Shown: positions 42,286 through 50,630 of the stretch, piece after piece
Layout: each line of letters begins with the position of its first letter
Numbering within the stretch: position 1 is the first letter of the stretch
Assembly: GCF_014287705.1 (NCBI RefSeq)
Contig: NZ_JACOOY010000005.1
Location: 150,642 to 214,641 of the forward strand
DNA length: 64,000 bases
Origin: Dorea_D hominis
GTDB lineage: Bacteria > Bacillota > Clostridia > Lachnospirales > Lachnospiraceae
Direction of reading: 5' to 3'
Notes under the pieces: generated by a model
The model's input: the letters and a program-made list of their open reading frames with translations, nothing else
What the model was told of the DNA's origin: nothing
The model's database searches: none
Translations under genes and position numbers: made by a program

Positions 42286-42317
42286 AGAGGACAAGTACAT
42301 ATTTGTAGTTGTCCTTT
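42286..42317 (+). terminator. Terminator of rplS
   Basis: AGGACAA (42286-42292) pairs with TTGTCCT (42307-42313), then TTTT. A short stem, so partial read-through into lepB is likely. Confidence 0.65.
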
Positions 42318-42336
42318 TCTGATATAAGGGGATCTT

Positions 42337-42999
42337 ATGAAAAGAAAGAGAAGGGCGCTTTTTAAAGGAAGACATTTGCGGAGAAAAGATTTTAAAAGCA
42401 AAAAATATCGGAGCAGAAGGTACAGGAGAAAACAATTCGGACAGAAGAAGTTTTCTTTCAAACCGGACCGTTACATCGTTGCAGGCGTTTTCAAATGGAT
42501 CTTTCAGATTGCAGTAGTCTGCTTGCTGGCATTTGTATCGGTATGGTATTTTGGACAGCGTGTCAGTGTAGTTGGCGATTCCATGAATCCGGTTCTGAAG
42601 AACGGAGATGTTGTACTGGTAAATCGGATTGTGTATAATGCTACGACACCGAAGCGGGGAGATATTATTGTCTTTAAACCAAAAGGAAATGAGAACGATC
42701 ATTATTATACGAAGCGTATTGTCGGATTGCCGGGTGAGACGATCCAGATTATCGAGAATAATGTTTATATAGATGGAAAGAAACTGGAAGAAGATTACAA
42801 GACATCGAAGATCAGTGATGTCGGTATCGTAGGTGAGCAGATGAAACTTGCTTCCGATGAATATTTTGTCCTCGGAGATGACAGAGAGAACAGCGATGAC
42901 AGCCGTGATGCAGATATCGGTAATGTGAAGCGCAGTTATATTTACGGAAAAGCGTGGTTTGTTGCGTTACCGAGAAAACATTTTGGATTTGTGAGGTAA
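42337..42999 (+). CDS. lepB: Type I signal peptidase, with long basic N-terminus
   Basis: Cleaves signal peptides outside the membrane. Of 220 residues, the first 45 form an unusually long Arg/Lys-rich cytoplasmic extension. One membrane helix follows (WIFQIAVVCLLAFVSVW), then the catalytic S82 (GDSMNP) and K126 (YYTKRIVGLPGE) and box E GDDRENSDDSRD. It differs clearly from the two other lepB copies downstream. AAGGGGAT precedes the ATG. Confidence 0.93.
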   Translation: MKRKRRALFKGRHLRRKDFKSKKYRSRRYRRKQFGQKKFSFKPDRYIVAGVFKWIFQIAVVCLLAFVSVWYFGQRVSVVGDSMNPVLKNGDVVLVNRIVYNATTPKRGDIIVFKPKGNENDHYYTKRIVGLPGETIQIIENNVYIDGKKLEEDYKTSKISDVGIVGEQMKLASDEYFVLGDDRENSDDSRDADIGNVKRSYIYGKAWFVALPRKHFGFVR

Positions 43000-43005
43000 A
43001 GATAT

Positions 43006-43857
43006 ATGCATTTTCAGTGGTACCCTGGTCATATGACGAAAGCAAAGCGTATGATGCAGGAAAATATTAAATTAATTGACCTTGTGATTGAGCTGGTAGA
43101 TGCCAGAATCCCGATTTCCAGCCGGAATCCGGATATCGATGAACTAGGAAAGAACAAAGCAAGACTGGTTTTACTGAATAAAGCTGATCTTGCAGAAGAT
43201 AAATGGAATGATGCGTGGGCAGAATATTTTAAAGCCAAAGGATACTCTGTTGTGAAGGTCAATTCCAAAAAAGGCGGCGGGATCAAGTCCATCCAGGGTG
43301 TGATCCGTGAAGCCTGCAAAGAAAAGATCGAACGCGACAGAAAGCGAGGAATCTTAAACCGTCCGGTACGTGCGATGGTTGTCGGCATCCCGAATGTCGG
43401 TAAATCTACATTTATCAATGCACTGGCAGGAAAAGCCTGTGCAAAGACAGGAAATAAACCGGGTGTCACAAAAGGCAAGCAGTGGATCCGCCTGAACAAG
43501 CAGGTGGAGCTTCTGGATACTCCGGGAATCCTCTGGCCAAAATTCGAAGACCAGGCAGTCGGACTCCGGCTTGCATTTATCGGTTCTATGAAGGATGAAA
43601 TCTTAAATACAGAAGAACTGGCGGCAGAGCTTATTAAATTCCTCGGAACATATTATCCGGATGTTTTACCGGAAAAATATGCCGTAGAACCGGATGAAGA
43701 TCCTTATGTAGTACTGCATCAGATTGCGAAGAACCGTAACTGTGTTGTCAGAGGAAATGAATTAAATACAGAGAAGGCAGCCATGCTGTTGTTAGATGAT
43801 TTCCGTAACGGACGTCTTGGCAGACTGACACTGGAATATCCGGAGGGCGTATGTTAG
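43006..43857 (+). CDS. rbgA: Ribosome biogenesis GTPase RbgA (YlqF)
   Basis: Circularly permuted GTPase for late 50S assembly. In the 283 residues, the G4 motif NKADLAEDKW comes before G1 (GIPNVGKSTFINAL) and G3 (DTPGILWPK), as in this family. The N-terminal FQWYPGHMTKAKRMM is characteristic. The gene starts 7 bases after lepB and overlaps the next lepB by 7. Confidence 0.96.
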   Translation: MHFQWYPGHMTKAKRMMQENIKLIDLVIELVDARIPISSRNPDIDELGKNKARLVLLNKADLAEDKWNDAWAEYFKAKGYSVVKVNSKKGGGIKSIQGVIREACKEKIERDRKRGILNRPVRAMVVGIPNVGKSTFINALAGKACAKTGNKPGVTKGKQWIRLNKQVELLDTPGILWPKFEDQAVGLRLAFIGSMKDEILNTEELAAELIKFLGTYYPDVLPEKYAVEPDEDPYVVLHQIAKNRNCVVRGNELNTEKAAMLLLDDFRNGRLGRLTLEYPEGVC

Positions 43858-44411
43858 ATAATAAAGAAGAGAAGAAAAGCACAGGGCGTTCATTAATTGG
43901 ATGGCTTTTATATCTGTTAGTGATCATCGGGCTTGCATATCTTATCGTAACATTTATAGGACAGCGTACAAAAGTCAGCGGACCTTCCATGCAGAATACA
44001 CTTCATAATGGAGATAACCTGATCGTAGATAAGTTATCGTACCGTTTCCATGATCCGGAGAGGTATGATATTATTGTATTTCCGATCAAGTTTGAAGAAA
44101 ATACATTTTATATCAAACGTATCATCGGACTGCCGGGCGAGACAGTGCAGGTAAAGGATGGTTACACATATATTAATGGAAAGAAACTGACCAGTGATAT
44201 ATACGGCAAAGAAGTGATGGATGAACCGGGAATTGCCGAAGAACCGGTAAAACTTGGAAAAGACGAGTATTTCGTGCTGGGAGATAACCGCAATGACAGT
44301 ACGGACAGCCGTGATCCGGATGTCAGCGTACTGAAGAAAAATGATCTGATGGGAAGAGCGTGGCTTCGGATCTATCCGTTTAACAAATTCGGACTGCTCC
44401 GGCACAAGTAG
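43851..44411 (+). CDS. lepB: Type I signal peptidase, tandem copy 2
   Basis: 186 residues: short basic N-terminus, one helix (IGWLLYLLVIIGLAYLIVTF), catalytic S46 (SGPSMQ) and K89 (FYIKRIIGLPGE), and GDNRNDSTDSRD. Its start overlaps the end of rbgA. Over residues 85-145 it is nearly identical to the next lepB, also at DNA level, so the two arose by recent duplication or have been homogenised. Confidence 0.93.
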   Translation: MLDNKEEKKSTGRSLIGWLLYLLVIIGLAYLIVTFIGQRTKVSGPSMQNTLHNGDNLIVDKLSYRFHDPERYDIIVFPIKFEENTFYIKRIIGLPGETVQVKDGYTYINGKKLTSDIYGKEVMDEPGIAEEPVKLGKDEYFVLGDNRNDSTDSRDPDVSVLKKNDLMGRAWLRIYPFNKFGLLRHK

Positions 44412-44504
44412 CATATCTGCTGAAAACTGCCGACAGAAGGTTTCGCGGATAGATAACGGATGAAAGTTTTTTAGAAAGAGAGCATCCGGAAAGGGGTTTT
44501 AAGA

Positions 44505-45071
44505 ATGGCAAAAGGAAAAGAAAAGGAGCGTTCAAAGAGCATGTTAAGAACGATTCTTGGATATATTTTATACATATTAGTGATCATCGGACTGACTTGG
44601 ATGATCGTAACATTTGTAGGACAGAGAACAAGAGTCAGCGGACAGTCAATGGAGACGACACTGCAGGATAGAGACAATTTGATCGTAGATAAGATATCTT
44701 ATCGTTTCCATGACCCGTCGCGCTATGATATTATCGTATTTCCATACAAATATGAAGAAAATACATTCTATATTAAACGAATTATCGGACTGCCGGGTGA
44801 GATTGTCCAGGTAAAGGATGGCTATACTTATATTAATGGAAAGAAATTAACCAGTGACATTTACGGAAGAGAAGTGATGGATGAACCGGGAATTGCCGAA
44901 GAACCAATTAAGCTTGGCTCCGATGAGTATTTTGTGCTGGGAGATAACCGTAATCACAGCCAGGACAGCCGTGATCCGTATGTTGGAGTATTGAAGCGGA
45001 GTGATCTGCTTGGAAGAGCATTTATCAGAATTTATCCGCTGAATAAGTTCGGAGTGATCAAACATGAATAA
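44505..45071 (+). CDS. lepB: Type I signal peptidase, tandem copy 3
   Basis: 188 residues with the same layout: helix TILGYILYILVIIGLTWMIV, catalytic S48 (SGQSME) and K91, and GDNRNHSQDSRD. It differs from copy 2 mainly at the N-terminus and around residues 50-60. AAAGGGG precedes the ATG. It overlaps rnhB by 8 bases. Three signal peptidases in 2.8 kb suggest specialised secretion clients, which is inference. Confidence 0.93.
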   Translation: MAKGKEKERSKSMLRTILGYILYILVIIGLTWMIVTFVGQRTRVSGQSMETTLQDRDNLIVDKISYRFHDPSRYDIIVFPYKYEENTFYIKRIIGLPGEIVQVKDGYTYINGKKLTSDIYGREVMDEPGIAEEPIKLGSDEYFVLGDNRNHSQDSRDPYVGVLKRSDLLGRAFIRIYPLNKFGVIKHE

Positions 45072-45735
45072 AAGAGAAGAAGAGAGACTGCGCAAGAAAG
45101 AAGAGAAGCTTAGAAAAGAGCTTGAGAGACTGGAAGTTATGTCCGCGTACGAGAAAGAATATGCGCAGTATACGCATATCTGCGGGATTGATGAAGTCGG
45201 ACGTGGACCGCTTGCGGGTCCGGTAGTGGCGTGTGCAGTTGTGTTGCCAAAAGACGTTACGATATTATATCTCAATGATTCTAAGAAATTATCTGAGAAA
45301 AAAAGAGAATTACTCTATGATGAAATTATGGAAAAAGCTGTTGCGGTCGGGATCGGCGCGGTTGGTCCGGCAAGGATCGATGAGATCAATATTTTGCAGG
45401 CAACTTATGAAGCAATGCGGATGGCAATTGAGGATCTGACAGGAAAACTCGGAAAAAAGCCGGATCTGTTGCTCAATGATGCGGTGACGATTCCGGAAGT
45501 GGATATTCCACAGGTGCCGATCATCAAGGGAGATGCGAAGAGTATTTCCATTGCAGCGGCAAGTATCGTAGCGAAAGTCACAAGGGATCATCTGATGATT
45601 GAGTACGACCAGGTTCTGCCGGGGTATGATTTTGCAAAAAATAAAGGCTATGGAACAAAAGCGCATATTGCAGGCTTAAAAGAACTTGGAGCGACACCGA
45701 TACACAGGAAAACATTTATTACACATTTTGTATAG
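45064..45735 (+). CDS. rnhB: Ribonuclease HII
   Basis: Cuts RNA in RNA-DNA hybrids and at single ribonucleotides. The 223 residues start with a charged helix (about 40 residues of K/E/R), then the catalytic CGIDEVGRGPLAGPVV, LNDSKKLSEKKRE, DAVTIP and SIAAASIVAKVTRD. Normal for Firmicutes RNase HII. It overlaps the end of lepB. Confidence 0.96.
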   Translation: MNKREEERLRKKEEKLRKELERLEVMSAYEKEYAQYTHICGIDEVGRGPLAGPVVACAVVLPKDVTILYLNDSKKLSEKKRELLYDEIMEKAVAVGIGAVGPARIDEINILQATYEAMRMAIEDLTGKLGKKPDLLLNDAVTIPEVDIPQVPIIKGDAKSISIAAASIVAKVTRDHLMIEYDQVLPGYDFAKNKGYGTKAHIAGLKELGATPIHRKTFITHFV

Positions 45736-45761
45736 GACAAAGATGAGGACAAGATCTGTTT

Positions 45762-46115
45762 ATGAGAGAGAATAACAGAGCAATCGGAAGCAAATTTGAG
45801 AAAGAAGCCGGTGCATATCTTAAGAAGCACGGATATGAGATACTGGAATACAATTACAGATGCCGTGCAGGCGAGATTGATATTATCGCAAGAGACGGTG
45901 AATATCTTGTCTTCTGTGAAGTAAAGTACCGGAATGGTTCGTCCGGCGGACATCCGCTGGAGGCTGTTGATGTGAAGAAGCAGAGGACGATCGCACGATG
46001 TGCAGGAATTTATCTTATAAACCACGGATTATCTGAAGTACCATGTCGGTTTGATGTGATTGGAATTATGAATGACGAGATCTGTCTTGTAAAAAATGCA
46101 TTTGAGGCGTATTAG
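45762..46115 (+). CDS. yraN: YraN-family (UPF0102) nuclease-like protein
   Basis: 117-residue protein with the endonuclease-like fold motif GEIDIIARDGEYLVFCEVKYR (residues about 40-58) and the N-terminal NRAIGSKFEKEAGAYL. Commonly next to rnhB; the biological role is unclear. It lies 10 bases before the pgeF gene. Confidence 0.92.
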   Translation: MRENNRAIGSKFEKEAGAYLKKHGYEILEYNYRCRAGEIDIIARDGEYLVFCEVKYRNGSSGGHPLEAVDVKKQRTIARCAGIYLINHGLSEVPCRFDVIGIMNDEICLVKNAFEAY

Positions 46116-46125
46116 GAGGAGCGAT

Positions 46126-46962
46126 ATGCTGGGATTCAAATATAAAAATGACGAACATATTTTTAATGAAAAGATAGTAAATGATGTGCCGTTTCTTTCG
46201 TACCCGCTGTTCGAAAATACTGGGATTGTAAATCATGGATTTTCTACAAGACTGGGTGGTGTCAGCAAAGGATGCTGGACATCTATGAATATCAGTATCA
46301 CAAGAGGCGATGATCCGAAGGATGTGGAAATCAATAAGGAACGTATCGCAGGTGCAATCGGTGTACATAAGGAAGACTTTACCTACACACACCAGACACA
46401 TACGACGAATGTTGCACGTGTCATGCCGGAGGATAAAGGCAGACATTTTATGGAGACAGACGGACTGGTTACAAATGTGCCGGGGATCTGCCTTGTAACA
46501 TTTTACGCAGACTGTGTACCGCTTTTCTTTGTAGATCCGGTGAAGAAAGCGATTGGACTCAGCCATTCCGGATGGCGTGGTACAGTCGGCAAGATGGGAA
46601 AAGTAACAGTAGAGAAGCTTGTGAAAGAATTCGGCAGTGACCCGAAAGATATTCTCGCTGCGATCGGACCTTCGATCTGTCAGGACTGCTATGAAGTGAG
46701 CGAAGATGTAATTGAAAAATTTAAAGAAGCTTTTGATGCGTCACTCTGGGAAGAATTATTTTATAAAAAAGAAAATGGAAAATACCAGTTAAATCTGTGG
46801 CGTGCCAATGAGGCAGTCTTTGAAGAAGCCGGTATTTTAAAAGAACATATAGCGGTGACAAATCTCTGCACACACTGTAACCCGGATCTGCTGTTTTCAC
46901 ATAGAACAACAGGCAATGCGAGAGGCAATTTAAGTGCGTTCCTGGCATTACAAGAAGTGTAA
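46126..46962 (+). CDS. pgeF: Laccase-domain protein PgeF (YfiH family)
   Basis: Multicopper-oxidase-like fold protein of 278 residues; family members act as purine nucleoside phosphorylases or correct peptidoglycan editing errors. Metal and active residues are in TYTHQTHTTNV, FYADCVPLFF and SHSGWRGTVGKM; CTHCNPDLLFSHR follows near the end. I use ATG 46126 with AGGAGGAG upstream; the frame reaches back into yraN. Confidence 0.92.
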   Translation: MLGFKYKNDEHIFNEKIVNDVPFLSYPLFENTGIVNHGFSTRLGGVSKGCWTSMNISITRGDDPKDVEINKERIAGAIGVHKEDFTYTHQTHTTNVARVMPEDKGRHFMETDGLVTNVPGICLVTFYADCVPLFFVDPVKKAIGLSHSGWRGTVGKMGKVTVEKLVKEFGSDPKDILAAIGPSICQDCYEVSEDVIEKFKEAFDASLWEELFYKKENGKYQLNLWRANEAVFEEAGILKEHIAVTNLCTHCNPDLLFSHRTTGNARGNLSAFLALQEV

Positions 46963-47020
46963 GAGAAAGCATATGTAAGAAAAAGCATATATAAAAATAT
47001 GCAGGAGGATAATAAAATCT

Positions 47021-47908
47021 ATGGATGACACAACAAAAACGGTAGAAGCCGCAACAAAGACAACACAGGATACGGTTAAAGAAGTCAGTCAGTTTACGAC
47101 ATATCTGCAAAATCATATTCCCGATTTGATCTCTTTTGGAATAAAAGTAGTATTTGCACTTGTGTTTTTCTTTATTGGAAGAATTGTAATCCGCTGGATT
47201 CGCAAACTCGTACGCAAATCCATGCAGCGCTCAGGTGCTGACAAAGGTGTAGAACAATTCGTTGATTCACTTTTAAAGTTTTCATTATATTTTCTTCTGT
47301 TATTTATGATCGGAACGAAATTTGGAATCGATGCTTCTTCTGTAGCGGCATTGATCGCATCCGGTGGTGTGGCAATCGGCCTTGCCATGCAAGGAAGTCT
47401 TTCCAACTTTGCGGGTGGTGTATTGATCCTTCTCCTGAAGCCATTTGAAGTCGGGGATTACATTATTGAAGATACGAACAAAAATGAAGGAACTGTAAAA
47501 GAGATACAGATCTTTTACACGAAACTGACAACGATTGATAACAAGACAATTGTCATACCGAACGGGATACTGACGAATAACAGTCTGACCAATGCGACAG
47601 CGAAGGACGAGAGACGTCTGGATCTCAGGGTAGATATTTCCTATGATGCGGATCTTAAAAAGGCGAAAGCAATGATCATGGATGTGTTAAATAATGATCC
47701 GGCAGTGCTCCGAGAAGATGAGATTGTCGTATTTGTAGATGAACTGGGTGAAAGTTCTGTTGTTCTGGGTGCCCGTGCCTGGACGAAGAGTGCGGACTTC
47801 TGGCAGGCAAAATGGCGTATACTGGAGAACATTAAAGAGAAGATGGATGAGAACCAGATTGAGATTCCGTATCGCCAGCTGACCGTTCATATGAACAAAA
47901 ACGCATAA
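47021..47908 (+). CDS. mscS: Small-conductance mechanosensitive channel (MscS family)
   Basis: 295 residues with about three membrane helices (FGIKVVFALVFFFIGRIVI, FSLYFLLLFMIG, the pore helix VAALIASGGVAIGLAMQGSL), then the beta domain FEVGDYI and a C-terminal cage. It opens on membrane tension to release osmolytes. GCAGGAGG lies upstream; it is transcribed after pgeF. A mismatched hairpin near 47961-47992 may end it. Confidence 0.92.
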   Translation: MDDTTKTVEAATKTTQDTVKEVSQFTTYLQNHIPDLISFGIKVVFALVFFFIGRIVIRWIRKLVRKSMQRSGADKGVEQFVDSLLKFSLYFLLLFMIGTKFGIDASSVAALIASGGVAIGLAMQGSLSNFAGGVLILLLKPFEVGDYIIEDTNKNEGTVKEIQIFYTKLTTIDNKTIVIPNGILTNNSLTNATAKDERRLDLRVDISYDADLKKAKAMIMDVLNNDPAVLREDEIVVFVDELGESSVVLGARAWTKSADFWQAKWRILENIKEKMDENQIEIPYRQLTVHMNKNA

Positions 47909-48003
47909 GGACGAAGTCTGGAACAGATTTAAAAATTAGACTGGTTTGAAAATGAAAAAGCCGATTTGAAAATCAGTTTAAAATCGGTTTCGTAAAAAAG
48001 TTC

Positions 48004-48031
48004 TTGCAAAAGTAAAAAAATCAGGTATAAT
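48004..48031 (+). promoter_or_regulatory. Promoter of tRNA-Thr
   Basis: TTGCAA at 48004-48009, 16-base spacer, TATAAT at 48026-48031; a second TATAAT directly follows at 48031-48036. Confidence 0.65.
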
Positions 48032-48063
48032 ATAATTTGTGACTGCGAGTTGATGCAGTCCAT

Positions 48064-48136
48064 GCTGGAATAGCTCAGTCGGTAGAGCACTTCACTCGTA
48101 ATGAAGGGGTCGTCGGTTCAAGTCCGATTTCCAGCT
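48064..48136 (+). tRNA. tRNA-Thr (anticodon CGU)
   Basis: A 73-base cloverleaf: acceptor GCTGGAA/TTCCAGC, D stem GCTC/GAGC, anticodon stem CTTCA/TGAAG with loop CTCGTAA (anticodon CGT), variable GGGTC and T arm GTCGG-TTCAAGT-CCGAT. CCA is not encoded. A T-run follows directly. It reads ACG codons. Confidence 0.96.
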
Positions 48137-48240
48137 TTTTTTATTATTTATTTTCAGAAGACTTACAGAGAATATATTTCAAAAACCAGAATATGCGATT
48201 CAGGATGAATTTGCGTGTTTGTAGAATAAGATATGTAGAC

Positions 48241-48274
48241 AGGACCGTCACGTAGCAGTGAATGGTCCTTTTTG
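48241..48274 (+). terminator. Hairpin with T-run downstream of tRNA-Thr
   Basis: AGGACC (48241-48246) with GGTCCT (48264-48269), inner TCAC/GTGA stem, then TTTTT. It ends plus-strand transcription before the convergent ABC genes. Confidence 0.7.
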
Positions 48275-48280
48275 GTTGTT

Positions 48281-49084
48281 CTAATAACGGCGCCTGCACC
48301 GCCTCTCCAGAAGATTGATGAGCGAATAGAGGATAGTGGCAAGGATGCAGAGCAAAAGAATAGACATTAGAAGCCAATCCATTTTAAATACCTGACTTGC
48401 GTAGATAATCAGGTAACCAAGCCCTTCTTTGGCGGCAAGAAATTCGCCGATGATAACGCCGACCAGACAGAGCCCGATGTTGACTTTCATATTACTGATG
48501 ATGGCAGGCAGTGAGCAGGGGAGAACGACTTTATACAGCGCATGAAAACGGCTGCCGCCAAGTGTGTAGATCAGCATCAGTTTCCCGGCATCTACGGTGT
48601 GGAAACTTGTATAAAGGTTTAAAATACTCCCGAAGATGGCAACAGACATTCCTGCAACAATGATCGTCGTTTTATTTGCACCGAGCCAGACAATCAGAAG
48701 CGGTGCAAGAGCAGATTTTGGAAGGCTGTTCAGCACGACCAAATAAGGATCTGCAATTTCTGAAAGCTTCGGGCTGAACCAGAGAAGAACTGCCATCAGG
48801 ATACTGATGGCAATGACGAGTAGGAAGCTTAAGAGTGTTTCGTAAATCGTGACACCGATGTGCAGGAAAATGCTCCAGTCAGCAGCCATGCCGGCAAAGC
48901 ACTGTACAATCTTTGACGGACTGCTGAAAATAAAAGAATCGATGATACCGACATTTGCAGTAAATTCCCAGATAAAGAGGAAACTTAGAAGAATCAGTAT
49001 CCGGGAAATGTGTACAATGTGTTTATGCCTTCGTATTGTCCTAAGATAGTCCGCGTGTGTTCTGGATATTTCATACATTTGCAT
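48281..49084 (-). CDS. ABC importer permease (SsuC/TauC/ThiX-like)
   Basis: 267 residues, about six membrane helices, with the permease EAA-type loop NLYTSFHTVDAGKLMLIYTLGGSRFHALYKVVLP. The family imports sulfonates, nitrate, taurine or thiamine precursors, so the substrate is open. It overlaps the ATPase gene by 14 bases. No substrate-binding protein gene is next to it, which is unusual. Confidence 0.87.
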   Translation of the reverse strand: MQMYEISRTHADYLRTIRRHKHIVHISRILILLSFLFIWEFTANVGIIDSFIFSSPSKIVQCFAGMAADWSIFLHIGVTIYETLLSFLLVIAISILMAVLLWFSPKLSEIADPYLVVLNSLPKSALAPLLIVWLGANKTTIIVAGMSVAIFGSILNLYTSFHTVDAGKLMLIYTLGGSRFHALYKVVLPCSLPAIISNMKVNIGLCLVGVIIGEFLAAKEGLGYLIIYASQVFKMDWLLMSILLLCILATILYSLINLLERRCRRRY

Positions 49085-49838
49085 TCAGCTCCTCCCAGAT
49101 CAGATTAAAATATGTTTTAAATTCGGGAGCATTGCGTCTTGCAAGCGGTGTATCCCGATCTAGGTCAAAGATAAGTGGAATCGTCTGCTGTATCGTTGCC
49201 GGTCTTCCGGATAAGACAATCACCCGGTCAGCAAGGGAAATTGCTTCTGAGAGATCATGGGTGACCAGAATGGCAGAATTGCCTTCTTTCCGTATGATCT
49301 GTCCGATATCATCCCCGACCTGGAGTCTGGTCTGGTAATCCAGCGCGGAGAATGGTTCATCCAGAAGCAGAAGATCCGGATCCAGTACGAGTGTGCGGAT
49401 AAGAGCGGCACGTTGCCGCATGCCGCCGGACAGCTCAGAAGGTCGGGAATTTTTGAAATTTCCAAGACCGTAAAGATCCAGAAGTTCTCCGGCTTTCTCT
49501 TTTGTCTTTGCAGTCAGCATATGCTGTACTTCCAGTCCGAGGATGACATTATTGAAAATTGTCCGCCACTCGAACAGCTCATCATGCTGTAACATATATC
49601 CGATATTTGTCGTACTTTCCCGCATGTATTTGCCATTGATACGGATCAGCCCCTTTTCCGGAGACAGAAGACCGCAGATCACGGATAACAGGGTAGATTT
49701 GCCGCAGCCAGACGGTCCGACGATGGCGATAAATTCTCCTTTGGAAAGAGAAAAAGAAATATCGGCAAGCGCCGGTGTCTCTCCTTCCGGCGTGTGATAG
49801 GAATAATAAATGTGTCGAAGTTCAAGCACTTGTTCCAT
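49071..49838 (-). CDS. ABC importer ATP-binding protein (SsuB/TauB-like)
   Basis: 255-residue ATPase: Walker A GPSGCGKSTLLSVI, Q-loop YMLQHDELFEWRT, signature LSGGMRQRAALIR, Walker B LLLLDEPFSALD and the switch His in VTHDLSEAI. It drives the permease encoded just downstream. The 136-base intergenic region to queH holds no visible riboswitch. Confidence 0.92.
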   Translation of the reverse strand: MEQVLELRHIYYSYHTPEGETPALADISFSLSKGEFIAIVGPSGCGKSTLLSVICGLLSPEKGLIRINGKYMRESTTNIGYMLQHDELFEWRTIFNNVILGLEVQHMLTAKTKEKAGELLDLYGLGNFKNSRPSELSGGMRQRAALIRTLVLDPDLLLLDEPFSALDYQTRLQVGDDIGQIIRKEGNSAILVTHDLSEAISLADRVIVLSGRPATIQQTIPLIFDLDRDTPLARRNAPEFKTYFNLIWEELNANV

Positions 49839-49974
49839 ATTTTACAGACTCCGCACAGGAATTTAATATTAGTTTATGTAAATATAAGAAATAAGTGCAA
49901 GTATTTACTTGTCATAGGATTTCAGAAAAGCTATAATTTTGTAGTATGTTAAAACAACAGAGAGAAGGTAACTT

Positions 49975-50589
49975 ATGAATTATCAGAAAGAACTGGACAA
50001 GACACTTGAAAAACTGACGAAGGAGGAGAGAGTTCCAAAACTTCTTCTGCACAGCTGTTGTGCACCATGCAGCAGCTATGTGCTGGAATATCTGAGCCAG
50101 TATTTTGAGATCACGGTTTTTTATTATAATCCGAATATTTATCCGGAGAGCGAATATACAAAAAGAATCTGGGAGCAGCAGAAGCTTATTGATGAGCTGC
50201 CTGCGAAGCATCCGATATCCTTTATGGCAGGTCCGTATGATAAGGAACGCTTTTATGAGATGGCAAGTGGTCTGGAGCATGTAAAAGAAGGAGGCGCACG
50301 TTGCATGAAGTGCTATGAGCTGCGCTTAAGGGAAGCGGCAAAGATCGCTAAAAATGCCGGGTTTGATTATTTTACAACGACACTCAGTATCAGCCCGCTT
50401 AAGAAAGCGGAGCGTTTAAATGAGATTGGACAGCGGTTGGGTGAAGAATACGAGGTGGAATATCTGTTATCTGATTTTAAGAAGAAAAATGGATACAAAC
50501 GTTCCATCGAATTATCGAAAATATATGGACTATATCGACAAGATTATTGTGGATGTGAATTTTCCATGGAAAACCGTGACAAAATGTGA
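49975..50589 (+). CDS. queH: Epoxyqueuosine reductase QueH
   Basis: Performs the last step of queuosine synthesis in tRNA, independent of cobalamin. The 204 residues contain the paired cysteines (LLHSCCAPCSS near residue 27, GARCMKCYELR in the middle, DYCGCEFS near the end) expected for its Fe-S cluster and metal site. GAGAAGG precedes the ATG. Divergent from the ABC genes. Confidence 0.92.
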   Translation: MNYQKELDKTLEKLTKEERVPKLLLHSCCAPCSSYVLEYLSQYFEITVFYYNPNIYPESEYTKRIWEQQKLIDELPAKHPISFMAGPYDKERFYEMASGLEHVKEGGARCMKCYELRLREAAKIAKNAGFDYFTTTLSISPLKKAERLNEIGQRLGEEYEVEYLLSDFKKKNGYKRSIELSKIYGLYRQDYCGCEFSMENRDKM

Positions 50590-50605
50590 TAAAATTATTT
50601 ACAAT
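50576..50605 (+). promoter_or_regulatory. Possible promoter of argH
   Basis: GTGACA at 50576-50581, 18-base spacer, TACAAT at 50600-50605. It lies at the end of queH. Confidence 0.4.
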
Positions 50606-50630
50606 ATTTTTGTGAAAGGAAGTAGAGCTG

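Noticed and set aside
42337..45071. Sortase or pilus assembly locus
   Set aside because: All three proteins have signal peptidase Ser/Lys motifs, with no sortase cysteine motif or pilin genes nearby.
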